Positions 38,001-48,923 of a stretch of 64,000 nucleotides of DNA are shown here, one piece after another. The stretch comes from Hymenolepis diminuta (taxonomy: Eukaryota; Platyhelminthes; Cestoda; Cyclophyllidea; Hymenolepididae). Positions within the stretch are counted from its first letter, which is position 1, and each line of letters opens with the position of its first letter. The translations under genes and the position numbers were made by a program. Under the pieces are notes generated by a model, which saw only the letters and a list, made by a program, of their open reading frames with translations, was not told the DNA's origin and ran no database searches. Where the stretch lies: contig CAADRB010000004.1 in the NCBI GenBank assembly GCA_900708905.1, positions 1,801,685 through 1,865,684 of the forward strand, in the 5' to 3' direction.

Positions 38001-39538
38001 GCAGAGAGAAAGCCAGAAGCTTTCCTCCCAATAAATAGAAAGTGGCTCGTAACAGAGTGGAGTTCAAAAATATAGATATTAGAGAGCGGTGGGAGATTGA
38101 TAGACGACATAAAGTTCGAGAAATGCCATAGGTAGAGTTGATTGAAGAAGTTGAAAATAAACCAAGATCAACTTTAATGTCGCTTATATTTTTATTTTCT
38201 TATTAATTGATTTAATAACGATCCGTTGCCCAACATTTTCCTGTTAAGTATCAAAATATTATAACTTGTTGATCCTAAATCAACTTTCTACTCCTAGTTT
38301 TGTAGAAGCTACTGCCAAAGCTTTCCAAATCAAATTGCCAATAACGACGAATAGACAAAAGCATATTGTGCAAAAGCAATTGAAATTCAGGGGGGAAGGA
38401 GGAGAGGGAGGAAAATATGGGATCAAGAGCGTTTCTTATTCACCTGATTCAAGTGTTTTTAGAAGTTGCTAGAATTCACTTCGGTCACATTCAATTTCCA
38501 CCATAAATCTGTTAGATGGACCGTTTCGGTATCAGGGAAAGGTGATCTTGATCAATCTATCCTCATATTAATTCCGTCTAAAGAAGTTTACTTAGAGACC
38601 CATGTATCTTAAGCCCTATTCACAGAACCCAATTGGCTTAATTAGTAAAGATTTGACACTAAGATTAAGTCTCTCTTAGAATAAGATTGTTAACTAGTTG
38701 AATAAACTTAAGTTTCTACTCAAACCACACCCTATCTATCCAGAGAAACGATAGTGAATGCTCTGAACTATTGTTTATTCCAACTCGCATAAGTTTAGAA
38801 TGATATGTTGAATCAGATAATAAGCAATAAGAGTATAAGAGAGAATATATTAGCTAAAATTCAACCAACAGATTTAAAGTGGACGGCCTACAATGGACAT
38901 TCGAAGTGTGAGCGTTTGGAAAGCGAGTAAACATAAGAACAGATGACTAACAGGCAAGAACTTACATGTTTATAAAGAAAGCGGTGCTAAGCCTAAATAA
39001 ATGAATCTAAAGGTGACAAAAGTGTTAAAAGATGATTATAATTATACTTAAAAGGATGAGTAGCTTTGGATTTCTTAAATCTCTAAAAATATTTCCCAGT
39101 TGTTAATTAAGGTCACCGATATGTGGGACTACAGCAGAATTAACTACAGCCGAGTGACTTACCGTTAATATAGTACAGTGCTTCTTTTCATATGTCTGTT
39201 TTCCCAAGTTTTGAGTGATTATTGATGTAACAATTCTAACAGTTTTAAAATAATGTATCTTGTGACTCCAAATATATGAGGTGAAATGGCATCTAATCGA
39301 TTAAAGTTTAATAGAATAACTGCGACTTCGTCTACCACAAAAAGGAGATAGAATGATGAAAGATCGTCATACTGTGGGAATACCACTTTCTTTTTCTTTT
39401 TTGCAGACTCTCGACTACAAAGCGATGTATAATTCTATGCGGAAGCCCGCTTCTTTCTTCGATGGACGCCTAGTTGCTCCACACAGGGAATTGAAGGAGA
39501 TCGGATTCCGTGTGGAGGCACTCGGGGTAAAAATTTAG
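32409..39538 (+). CDS. UDP-glucose 6-dehydrogenase homologue lacking catalytic Cys and Glu, 8 exons
   Basis: UGDH oxidises UDP-glucose to UDP-glucuronate in the cytosol with NAD+, using a covalent thiohemiacetal on a cysteine. Exons: 32409-32576, 32649-32786, 32860-33006, 35942-36349, 36440-36624, 36692-36819, 37546-37640, 39407-39538. They join to 466 aa in frame, near the family's 460-490. The N-terminal Rossmann motif GAGILG is at 12-17. STVP (132-135), SKLVINAFLAQR (222-233; Lys223 and Asn227 match human Lys220 and Asn224), FGG, Asp283, AFKKGT and FDGR near the C-terminus are kept. Altered: the cysteine of GFGGSC is Thr279, the glutamate of NPEF is Gln164, and the FLKAS lysine is Glu270. 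The C-terminal tail after the last domain is short. The intron after 36819 needs a GC donor. The intact frame argues against a pseudogene. A second, catalytic UGDH presumably exists elsewhere. Confidence 0.85.
33007..35941 (+). other. Intron 3 of the UGDH-like gene (2.9 kb)
   Basis: The donor GTTAGC follows the AAG at 33006 and the acceptor TTTTTCAG ends at 35941, phase 0. It contains the TA/TG microsatellite and otherwise shows nothing recognisable. Open frames at 34130-34324 and 34503-34745 look random. The neighbouring introns 1 and 2 are only 72 and 73 nt. Confidence 0.75.
34957..35016. repeat. Compound (TA)n(TG)n microsatellite
   Basis: About 14 TA units run directly into about 15 GT units with no interruption, then stop abruptly at ATGAAGG. 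It lies in intron 3 of the UGDH-like gene. The purity suggests recent expansion, so it is probably polymorphic in length. Confidence 0.95.
36820..37545 (+). other. Intron 6 of the UGDH-like gene, GC-AG type
   Basis: The next exon starts in phase 1 after CTTCAG. The only donor in the right phase is GCAAGT at 36820-36825, the standard GC-AG donor. The GT at 36824 would put the downstream exon out of frame and hit a stop within three codons. The intron also contains the 13-bp palindrome at 36867-36893. Confidence 0.6.
36867..36893. other. Perfect 13-bp palindrome, 1-nt centre
   Basis: ATAAATCATGAAT, a T, then ATTCATGATTTAT: an exact inverted repeat about 50 nt into intron 6 of the UGDH-like gene. 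It could bring the donor side of the RNA into a hairpin. No known element was recognised. Confidence 0.7.
37641..39406 (+). other. Intron 7 of the UGDH-like gene (1.8 kb)
   Basis: The donor GTAGGC follows 37640 and the acceptor TTTTTTGCAG ends at 39406, phase 0. A stretch at about 37930-38060 (CATTACGACAAGAGAT, then GGTGGTAGCAGAATAT) resembles 27920-27970 (CATTACCACAAGATAG, then TGTGGCAGAACAT). It looks like another fragment of the interspersed repeat seen in the desert. Nothing else is visible. Confidence 0.6.
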
Positions 39539-39904
39539 TAATAATCTGATGACTTGATATATTCTTCTCTCTCTCTCTCCCTTGGTTATTTGTACTTTAT
39601 AATGACTTTTTTCCCTGACTTCTTGTATTTGATTTTGATGAAATTGTTTGGTATTGCACTGCTTATATAAATAAGGGATATTGGTTGTGGTTTATTGTTG
39701 TCGTAAATTTGTTGAAAATTGTCGAGTCATATCCGTTGTTAGTTATGTGCTCTGTAACTTATTAAGAAATATCCACAAGAGATCGCACTATCTTAGGGAG
39801 GATGTCTTTATTGAATCACATCTTAATATATTGAGCCCAGTTATAACAATTGTAAATATCAAACATTGTTCAGATGAGTGGAAACCAAACACCCTATTCA
39901 ATTT
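39539..39904. other. 3' flank of the UGDH-like gene
   Basis: This is the presumed 3' UTR and flank. A CT-rich run is at 39567-39581. No perfect AATAAA occurs close to the stop; imperfect AT-rich signals are common. The open frame at 39681-39980 runs into the SINE-like copy C and is not a gene. Confidence 0.4.
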
Positions 39905-40110
39905 CATATATAATAATTCCTTAGCTCAATTCCTACGCTTTTCTCGGGAAGAGAGTGCCATCATGGAGCCTCACTGGTGAAAGACCTCTATATTATCTAG
40001 ACTTAACCATTTTAGTCGGCCAGTCCGCCCACTGGGGTATACGCCGGTGGGAATCGAATTTGTGACCAATATGCTACCGACCAATTCCTAACATTCTTCC
40101 TGTCCACGTT
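39905..40110 (-). mobile_element. SINE-like element, copy C
   Basis: Read on the minus strand it gives the B box AATTCGATTCCCACCGG, then CCAGTGGGCGGACTGGCC, ATGGTTAAGTCTAG, AGTGAGGCTCCATGATGG, GAGAAAAGCGTAGG and an AATTATTATA tail. These are the same blocks in the same order as copy B at 25.5 kb. The A-box part is weaker (GGTCGGTAGCATATTGGTC). It lies just downstream of the UGDH-like gene in the opposite orientation. Confidence 0.62.
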
Positions 40111-42430
40111 ATATTCTTTTGAAAATTAAACTGTGTTAGAACGTTTGGTTTTTTAAGAGTGAAATTGTGTTTGAATGCTTGTTTAAAATCCATTTCATCG
40201 AAATATACAACAAAACTAAAAAGAGTCCGAAAGGATAAGACTTCTTCAATTATTTTTTGCTAAAGCTCGACATCATTGACGGGAAAGAATAGAAATATCG
40301 AAAATAATAACTGGCAAGATTTTTGAAGAATTGTTTTAAAATGAACATTGCAAAATGTATACAATCCAATGTATAACTAAGAAAAAAGCCAAAATAGAAT
40401 AAGCAGTTATAACAATATGAATATTATTACCATGGTAACACAAAATATGTCGCAATTTTAACCTTGAAAACACATCTGAACGTAGGAAACTGTAAAATGG
40501 TTCAGTATAGATTAAAAGGCAGGCAGTCAGGTAGAAATAAAAAAGACATTCAGGATATTGAATAGTCATTTTTCGATCAACTATATTATTCGAACTGAAC
40601 ATTTAAAGTTCTCAGGCATAGTTAACTGCTTTATGTTTTAAAGTTCAAAATGCCGAACTTTCTCCATTCTCCCTGGTTTCCTGAATGAATCAAAATCCGC
40701 TTATCAACCAAATGATTAAGTTTGATGACAATTCATACCGTTTTAATGCATTTGTTTTATATTAGCCAAGATATCAGCAAGTTTTTGTTTTAATTTAACA
40801 ATAATAGGGCTCGCCAGATTCCTCTCAAGGAGAGCTCTGATGATGTATGACTGACTTTAGCGAGTAAACGTATAGATGCCAATATGCGATTAGGGAACAT
40901 TATCTCTAGTTGGAGTGATATAGAGTAAGGTGATTCTTCATCCAGACATTTATTTTAACTAGATTTCAATATAACTGGTACTGATTTGAGATGTCTCTGA
41001 TGCCGTGGCATTGAATGAAATTAGATTTCCTATATTTGTAAACGTCTAATAAATAGATTTTAATTTGTTTTAAACAAGCAAATTCCCAGCACATTAAAAT
41101 GCATCACTCCTTGTCTTTTTCTCTCGAGTTTTTGTCCTCACTCAGCAACAGTTCTTTTTGTTCTCTTTCACCACACAGCCAAATATTTACTGATGAAAAA
41201 TCGCCTACCACTACGTCTTATAATTAATAATCACGGTACAACAATTTAAAATATTAGCTCAATATCGAAGCGAAAGTATTATAAAATTACTTGATGGAGA
41301 TATCATTATGAATATTTAGAAATGATCTTCATTCAATTTGTTATTAATTGCCTCATTAATATACTTTAAAACGGTGGGACTGATAAAAGTAGTATCAATA
41401 TATGATGAATTTGTGATATCGTCATCGAATCTCTGGCTTCTAATTAGACAAAGATTCCTTAACTTTACTCACAATTCTCCAATTTTGACAGAACAATCGT
41501 TCTTTTCAACTGTTACCTTACTCTACTCTCAGGGACTCTGCAATTTGGTAAAATTAGGCACAAAATGTTATTATGGAGTGTAAAAAATCATAGCATCTAA
41601 TAATAACTTTTTCTTTTATATCCAGAAAAAAAATTGATAAAGGACACTTATACGTAACAACAGATATTGTGAATTTTCATAATCAGATTTCAACAATTTT
41701 GTCAAAATACAGCTTATGAATTGTGAATTCTCTTAAATATCAGAGGCTGTAGTACTTATTGAACTATTCTGAAACAATTTTTATATTTTTGAGATGAAGA
41801 TTTGTTACCAACCGCAATTATGATGATAAGAAAAATAATTTTAATAATAATAAGAGAACAAATAAAGTCCAAAGGTCCGGCAAACATTTTCAAGACTCCG
41901 AATTTAATTTTTTTAAAAGGATCGAACTGTTTTATTTACATATTTAAAGGAGGCTTTGATCCTATTTCCACTTATATTGTTCTTCATCTCCGCATTGTCT
42001 ATGATTTAAAAGTATAAGAACAAGGAATATTTATTTGAATGTATTTTTAAATTTTCAAACGAACTGATATGAAGTAAACCAAATTGTTCATAAAACCAAT
42101 TTTAAGCATAATTATTTTACTTGAATAAAGATTAAGAAAAAATGACTTAAATAGCAGAAGAATGAAGATCTCGGTAGGATTAAAGAATAATGTACCATTA
42201 TAGAATATCGATCAGTAATGTATGAATGTATTTGGAGGAACTCGTTCATATTCCAATTATTTTAAAACAAAATGGGGAGAAATCGATAGAACAGCTATTG
42301 GATACAAACAAGGACTCAAGTGCATTTAATGCGAACGCGTCCAGGAACACAAAGGAGTATGGAAAATTAATGTAACGCCACGTCCCGATCATAAATGATC
42401 TGAATATGATCTGGGTTTCTGAATGATTTC
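40111..42430. other. Gene-free stretch
   Basis: No supported gene. An AT-rich frame of 88 codons (40336-40602, minus) is hydrophobic but has low-complexity composition and no homology, so it is not called. I see nothing else. Confidence 0.45.
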
Positions 42431-42436
42431 CTAAAG

Positions 42437-42443
42437 TATATAA
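42437..42443 (+). promoter_or_regulatory. Orphan TATA-like core promoter
   Basis: TATATAA is followed by a locally G+C-richer 45 nt and an initiator-like TTCAGTTTCC at about 42481. Then comes an ATG at 42538 in a short 34-codon frame ending at 42642. The arrangement resembles that at the ZIP gene (TATA, leader, ATG), but no recognisable product follows and no good donor is near. It may be a chance motif or the start of an unrecognised small gene. Confidence 0.25.
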
Positions 42444-42679
42444 GCGAACACGCCCTGGCCAGTCGATACACAGTCGAACATTCAGTTTCCTATACCGCAA
42501 TTCTCTACAACTTAGGATAATTACTGCTCCATATTCCATGGCTATCTCACTGCCAGTTTTTATTACGTTGTTCGGTGTCAAACACCAACTAAATCCTGAT
42601 TACAACTTTATCACTCTTTCTTCTAAGACTACAATAATCTAAAACTACCATTATTTCCTCAGCACGTTCTAGACTTCTG

Positions 42680-42860
42680 TGTGTGGTGCAGATGTCAACG
42701 TGCAAGTCTGAAAAGTCGGTTGTCACGATATCAAGGCTCAATCGTGCATAAGCAATTACTCGAATGAGAAACTACAATGGTCAATTCTGATCAATAAAAA
42801 GTGATAGAATGCGAATTTCTCATAAGAGTGCCTTCGAAACACTTTCATCGCGTTTTGTGA
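42680..42860 (+). mobile_element. SINE-like element, copy E (diverged)
   Basis: It shares a GTGGTGCAGATGTCAACGTG A-box-like start, an eroded B-box region (CAAGGCTCAATCG) and a body block GATAGAATGCGAATTTCTCA with copies A and D. The terminal GAGAC-CCCATGATG block has become AAGAGTGCC. The orientation is plus. Confidence 0.45.
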
Positions 42861-43764
42861 GTGCTTTCCATAATGAGTTTCAAAAGTTTATTTATATTTT
42901 TGTGGAATTTCTTTTCAGAAATAAAATAGTTTTAACTTCTTTCTCAATTTGAGTGGGAGACACATGGGTGTCGATATAGCCTTCATTTTATCCTAAAATA
43001 TTAATAATTTCACACATGTCAAATTTTAGTTTGAAGTGTTAAATTTTCAAGAACCAGACGCTTTCTTCCTTTTATGAATATCCCATTATCATTCATTTCT
43101 TTTTATTCTCGAAGAAAACGATCTCTTCAAATTACTGTCTTCTTGATAATCCAACACAAACTAATCGAATAATATTAGGGTAGTGTTTAAAATCTTGTAA
43201 TATTCCCACTTTTATTTTTTTCCCACCGAGTGATGAGCCATGGAATGAAGGTGGAAAACTGGATAAGCCCCTGAATTAAATCCTCTATCTAGACCTAACC
43301 CCGCTTTTGCATTCAGATATCAAGCCTCGTTTTACCTGTTAGATATGCCCTTGCATCTACTCGGCTCTTGTTCGCCCGATTCTTGAGTACTCATGATGTG
43401 TGCGTCTCTTCACCTTGCATGCCCTCTCTTCTTTTCAACCAATTCATATTTCGATAGAGCAAATTGCAGATTTGTTCTCTGTGATTTTGGTTTCATTATA
43501 GAAATAATAAGTCCTCCTCATGAATCTGCATCGATGGCAAGCTTTTCTAATAAATGAACTCCTAATTTCAATTTCTCCCTGTCTTAAATTACCCCAATAA
43601 TACCATCGATGATGGTTAGAATCTTAATTTACCAATTCTGATTGTAGGCCAACAATATGTTACACCTTTTCAAGAAAACAGAAATTGGCAATTTGTAAAT
43701 ATTATGGACACAAAAAAACTGTACAAAAGTATCACCAGATGCTAAACTAGTGAATTTGAAATTT
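42861..43764. other. Gene-free stretch, 3' flank of WDR70
   Basis: No exon was seen. It includes the 3' UTR of the minus-strand WDR70 gene; TTTATT motifs (AATAAA on the minus strand) occur at about 43100 and 43210 as possible polyadenylation signals. No signal close to the stop stands out. Confidence 0.4.
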
Positions 43765-46708
43765 TTAAGAAGTCTTCGGTTTCTTCGAAGAACTGGCTTC
43801 ATCCTGCTGGAATATCGGATTCGGTTGAGTTCTGAAATATACAGTAAAATAATCAATCTACTGAATATATATAAGAAGACGTAGTATTAAAATAAACCCC
43901 TACTTGAGATAAGCCTTGGTCCAGAATGGGTTTTTCTTAGCGGCATCGGCATGCTGCAAGATTGCACCTCTAATATCCTTCTCAGCTCTTTCATCGGCAT
44001 CGTTCTTCCGCAGAGCAATCTGTTGAACCATATACTTGTGAAGGGAGCCCACTCTCTGTCCCACATCCTCACCCGAATTTGGCACCCGTTTCTTCGCCTC
44101 ATTTCTTGCTGCCTCTTTACCCGCAATTGAGTCCTTTTCATACGAAGCAATAGCAGCTGCAACCGCCAATTTGTTCTCATCTTCCAGATTACCAAATCGT
44201 CGACGCATTTTGCGAGCAACACGGACCGAGTCCTCATCGAAAGTGAGTAAGGTGGGTTTTATGAAGGCGTCTGAGGATGAGCCATATCCTTGTCGACGTC
44301 TGCGACTTGCCTCAGAGGCTTGACGGTAGGCGCAGATGAGGGCCCCATTTCGGGAATGAGAAGGATCGAAGTGAACTGTGGCGGTGCCGTCTGAGAAGGT
44401 GGCGATGATTTGGCGGATACGGGGGTGCCAGGTCACCCGGATAGCACTACCGCGACCGGGTTTATGGTGGTGAATATCCTGGAAAAATAATTTTAGAAAA
44501 TAGACTTAAGATGTTCAAATTCACCTACTAATAGGTAAACCTAGCACACAAGAAGACCTAGGATTTCTTAAAATACCGATCTCAATCCAAAATCAGTTGA
44601 CATAAGTTCGAACCTCAACGGTTATAGATCCGACAAGAGATCTTTCACAGGATGAGTATTTGCCTATATAATCTGAGTAAATGCTGAACTAGAGGTATCC
44701 AAATGAAAAGGGTTAGAATGAAATAAAGACCTGGTGCTAACTTCATTTCAAAAGTCAATTTAATGACAATTTTAACAACTTTTCTCATATTTCTACACTA
44801 AATGAAGTGCGCACACTTAAAAACTGAGAGATTTCAAACATCAAGCAGAAAATTCATTCAAGTCACAGGGTTTACAGAAAAGATACTTTACTAAACAAAG
44901 GAATTAATCGTATATAACTATAACTAAAAATTTACAGCTAAGAGACTTTTCTATACATACCTGTTCATTTCATCGAACAAAAACGTCAATTGAATGCGTA
45001 CTCCCAAAAACTCTTGTATTTTTATCTTCAATACGGTACAAAATATATTAGAAGGATTATGAACATTTAAAAATTGTGACAACCTATTCTAGGGAGTCAC
45101 AATTAGAAAACACAAACCGTCAGATAAGCCAACCGAGCAGCAGAGGTACCAAACCCAAAAATTGCCAATTCTGGTCAAAGAATGACAAATTTTACAGTAT
45201 TGATTCACCCTAGATATTCTTCAAACTGGAGACCTAATAAACACCGATTTACATTAAAAGATCTAACTTAGCGGTATTATTAAAAATGCATAATTAATTA
45301 CTAAGTAGAACAAACCCTATTCATCTACTCCTGGCTAAACCACTACTAACATCGTCATAATGACTAATTACTTAGTGAAGGCCTCGTAGATTAATCGAGC
45401 GTGATACAAATTGAATAAGAAAATGTTAAAAAAAGAAGAAAATGGAAGAAACGAACCTCAAATGTGTCTTTCCTGAAGATAACCACCTCCCCACCCTTCG
45501 GATCTTCACGTCTTGTCGAAACCGCTGCAGCAATCATAGTATCATTTGGGCTGAAACACACCTCTGTTTGTTCAAACAGCACTGGCAAATCGCCCACAGA
45601 ATGGACAGGTCCCTTTGCCAGGGCCCTCAAATCCCAAACTTTCACAGTATCATCCATAGCGCGAGAAGCGATACAATGACCATCCCACGAGAAACAAAGA
45701 CTTGTTGTGAAGGTGCCAACAGGATGAGCTGTTCTGTAGAGAAACGCGGTGTTCACCAAGGGACGTCTAGTGTCCCAAACTTGTAGTGATCCATCCTCAC
45801 ATCCTGCGGCAATTAGAAAACCATCTTTTGAATAAGCCCCTGCGGTCGGTGTAGTTTTACGGCCTTGTTTGTTTCGAGGTTTGAGAACAGCTGAATGACA
45901 TGGAATTCTAGTATCATCCATGATCTGTTCCGCAGTATCAATCTCCCAGATACGGAGAGTAGTATCTTGAGACCAAGTTAAGAACTTTCTACTATCAATT
46001 GGATGCCATGTGCCTCCATTAAGAGCATGAGTATGACCCTTTGCGCTAGCAGGATCAGTAATGTATTGATAACCACGTATTGTTTCACAATATGGCTCAG
46101 CATCACGAGTAAAGATTTTGGCCTGAGGACAACCAGATATAACCAACATATTATCACCAGTTGGACTAAATTCGATATGCTTAACCTGCTGATCAACCGT
46201 AGGTTGAAAAATCTTGAAGGCACGGCAACTTTTGTCCATACCAGAGAAATCCCAAAGTTTGACATCAAAGTCAAAACCACCCGTAGCGACACGAGAACCA
46301 GAAGGATCTAGAGCAACTGCTGTAAGTGGTTTGGGCCCGTGATTAAATAAAAGATGTTCAGCAATTGGAATGAAATAAGGGTCTTCAGGTTGGTTTGAAG
46401 TAGTTGGAACTTCAGAATCGTCATCATCATGGTCAGATTCTTCTTTATCTTCCTCGGCACCTATTATCTCGTCCTTAACTTCATCGATTTTATCTTGCTC
46501 CACTAATTTAGCAGCTTCCACTAAAGAGGTGTCAGATATCTATAAATTAAAACTTACCATCAAGCTTCTTATTTCCCTCCTCGTTCCGTTGCTTCGCAAT
46601 GTTTCGAGATTCATTAAACATCTCCATGAAATCAAACTTTTTAGCCGTTTTATTGCTTGAAAATGAGCTAAAACCCATAGCTTTCTCCATTTCTTCTGAA
46701 CTCATCAT
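43765..46708 (-). CDS. WDR70: WD repeat-containing protein 70 (WDR70), 4 exons
   Basis: WDR70 is a nuclear WD40 scaffold linked in yeast and vertebrates to histone H2B ubiquitination at DNA breaks. Exons in coding order: 46708-46558, 46520-45457, 44478-43904, 43831-43765. They are in phase and give 618 aa, close to the human protein. The N-terminus has the conserved MGF and a KKFDFMEMF-like motif. A long acidic run (Asp/Glu) follows. Seven or so WD40 blades fill exon 2, with blade ends LWDFSG, IWEIDT, VWDTRR and VWDLRA. Exon 3 starts with a GDI/DIHHH-like turn, then WHP, VHFDPSHSRNGA and the WDR70-specific tail VGSLHKYMVQQIALRK, ending near AAKKNPFW. The last 21 codons are Lys/Ser-rich. Of two adjacent ATGs, the first is used. 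Intron 1 is only 37 nt. Confidence 0.93.
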
Positions 46709-47037
46709 AAGACAAAAGCCTATGCGAACGCAGAAAGTAAAACAGGTGCCAAAACGCCCACTTTTCCTTAAGATAATTAAAACTAATAATAATAAATTGT
46801 ATTAACAGTCAATAAAATACGAAATAGATATCAAAATCTCCTTAAAAATTTTATTTTTCTCGAAAAAATTGGGATTCATATCAAGTTTTATTACCTATCT
46901 TAATTTAAAAACTAATATTTTAGTTAAATTTCATTAAAATTTATTTACTTGCGTTTATTTTATTCTTTCACAAAATCAAACACGGTAGTATGTTATAGAT
47001 TAGTCAAAGCAGAACTAACCCTCTTAATTTAATAAAT
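46709..47037. promoter_or_regulatory. Shared divergent promoter region, WDR70 / PSMD11
   Basis: Only 329 bp separate the two start codons, which face away from each other. The interval is very AT-rich, with no TATA box in a convincing position for either side and no CpG-rich core. It must hold the 5' UTR and promoter of both genes unless leaders are trans-spliced. Shared control is inferred from geometry only. Confidence 0.6.
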
Positions 47038-48846
47038 ATGACTTCAGACGTTGAGTATGGGTTTCCAACGGAAAGGTTTGGTAGTAATTCAGGCGTTATT
47101 GACAAGTATCTTTCTATCGGTAATAATGTTATCTTAAACGTTCATGTATTTTAGTTCAGAGACAGGTTCCCGATGATGATGAAGAAGGTATTCGGGAGAA
47201 GGAAAACGCTATTAGTGAACTGGGCAGCATTTACTTCAATAAAAAAATGGCAAGAGGTGTGCTTTCAAACAATTGATGCTTTTTATTTCATGTGTTATAC
47301 TTATGAGCGTAATTTTGTTCTGGCTTTGTTATTTCAGAACTAGCCGATCTAATTCTGCTAACCCGCCCATTCCTGACACAGATTAGCAAAGCAAAAGCTG
47401 GTCGCTTAGTCCGTTCTCTTGTTGATTTTTTTTTGGACTTGGAAGCTGGCACCGGCCGCGAAATAGATCTTATTAAGGAATGTATCGAATGGGCAAGTAC
47501 TGAACGACGAACCTTTTTAAAGCAGGCTTTGGAAGCCAGACTTATGGGTTTGTACGCTGATAATGAACGATATGAAGAATCGCTTAGACTCGGTAAGTTT
47601 GTTCATATGAATTGTTTTAAACTCTTACCCTTTTTGATGGTATTTACTCCTGTTCCATCTGATTTAGGGAGCACTCTGCTTAAGGATTTAAAGAAACTTG
47701 ATGATAAAATCCTTTTGGTGGAGGTTCAGCTGATGGAAAGTCAGGTGTACTACCGCGTTGGAAACTTACAGAAGTCTCGAGCTGCTCTTACGTCGTCTCG
47801 TACAACAGCGAATAGCATATATTGCCCACCGCGTCTTCAGGCTGCTCTTGATATGCTCTCAGGTCCGTTTCTTTTAATTTTCTCCCTATGACCACATAGT
47901 TTGGGTTTTAATTTGGGTTCCTATGTAATTAGGTATTCTTCATGCTGCTGATGAACGTGATTTCAAAACTGCGTACTCTTATTTCTACGAAGCTTTTGAA
48001 AGCTACGACTCCATAAATTCAAATAAAGCTGTCGATGCTTTGAAATACATGTGCTTGGCTAAAATCATGGTTAACAGGTATGTGGCTGATTCGTTTGGTT
48101 GATTGCTTGCTCTTGTAGCAAACGCCATTGACTCTTCTCACTGTTTGATGTTTTAGCCCAGAGGAAGTACCAGTAATTCTATCATCGAAATTAGCATCTG
48201 GTTATTCTCAAAAATCAATCGATGCTATTCGTGAGGTTGCCAAGGCCGCAAAGGATCGATCATTGGGAGATTTCTTGAACGTAGGTTAAATGTTGTGATA
48301 TATGTTGATTTGAAAAGTTTCTAAACTACCTGCTTTGTCTTTTAGTTGAGAGAAAAGTATAAGGCTGAGTTGCTAGGTGATCCAGTGATTGCCCAGCATC
48401 TTACTACCTTTTATGATACTCTGCTGGGTCAAAATTTGACCAAATTGATCGAACCTTACTCTCGTGTACAAATCGCACATATTGCTAAACTTATCAACCT
48501 ACCTTTGGTAAGTATTTGATGCCTTATTTGTTTAAAATCTCAAAAAGACTGACAATGCTATTATTCTCTTTAGGAAAATGTTGAAAAGAAGCTTTCTCAA
48601 ATGATTCTCGATAAACAGCTTAACGGTAATCTGTCTGGTCTTTTTTCTGATAGTAAATTGCTTTTCAATTATGAGACCTTACTGAGCTGGTTTTTTTCGA
48701 TAGGCATTTTGGACCAGGGAACGGGAATGTTAGTTCTTCGTGAAGAGCCTTATGATGGTCGGGATTACAAGGTCGCCTTGGACATTGTACATAGCCTTAG
48801 CAACAGCTTGGATCTTCTTTTCCAAAAGGCCAAGAAACTCGCATAA
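47038..48846 (+). CDS. PSMD11: 26S proteasome lid subunit PSMD11 (Rpn6), 9 exons
   Basis: Rpn6 clamps the 19S regulatory lid to the 20S core in the 26S proteasome. Exons: 47038-47119, 47155-47256, 47338-47592, 47668-47862, 47933-48077, 48157-48280, 48346-48507, 48574-48625, 48704-48846. All phases match and the product is 419 aa, against about 422 in human. Near-invariant blocks include [64 protein letters not shown], the PCI-domain stretch [14 protein letters not shown] and the C-terminal [14 protein letters not shown] and KAKKLA. The N-terminal roughly 27 residues are divergent. The first intron is 35 nt. The last intron (78 nt) has no in-frame stop, so retention would add 26 residues rather than truncate. 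Confidence 0.96.
48626..48703 (+). other. In-frame last intron of PSMD11
   Basis: GTAATC donor, TTTCGATAG acceptor, 78 nt, divisible by three and free of stops. Removing it restores the conserved N-G-I-L-D-Q join ([16 protein letters not shown] in other animals), so it is treated as an intron. If retained it adds a Leu/Phe/Ser-rich 26-residue insert inside the C-terminal part. Confidence 0.85.
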
Positions 48847-48917
48847 GCGTCCTTCAGTTACTCTCCTGAACTCCTTCCTAAAGGTTACTCAACTGTCGTA
48901 TAATTTTTCGTGTGTTT

Positions 48918-48923
48918 AATAAA
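48918..48923 (+). terminator. Polyadenylation signal of PSMD11
   Basis: AATAAA lies 72 nt after the stop codon, within a short T-rich 3' UTR and followed by a GT-rich stretch. Another AATAAA lies near 49460, so a longer form is possible. Confidence 0.7.

Noticed and set aside
40336..40602. Hydrophobic 88-codon minus-strand frame
   Set aside because: AT-driven composition, no motif and no neighbours to support a small membrane protein.
42246..42581. 111-codon minus-strand frame
   Set aside because: No recognisable family and no splice context, and it runs antisense through the TATA-like site; length alone is not enough in this window.
43887..44237. 116-codon minus-strand frame
   Set aside because: It overlaps WDR70 exon 3 in another frame; the Arg/Leu-rich composition is a by-product of that exon.
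45442..45786. 114-codon plus-strand frame (and others at 45464-45679, 46003-46311)
   Set aside because: Antisense to WDR70 exon 2, which has clear WD40 homology; no independent support.
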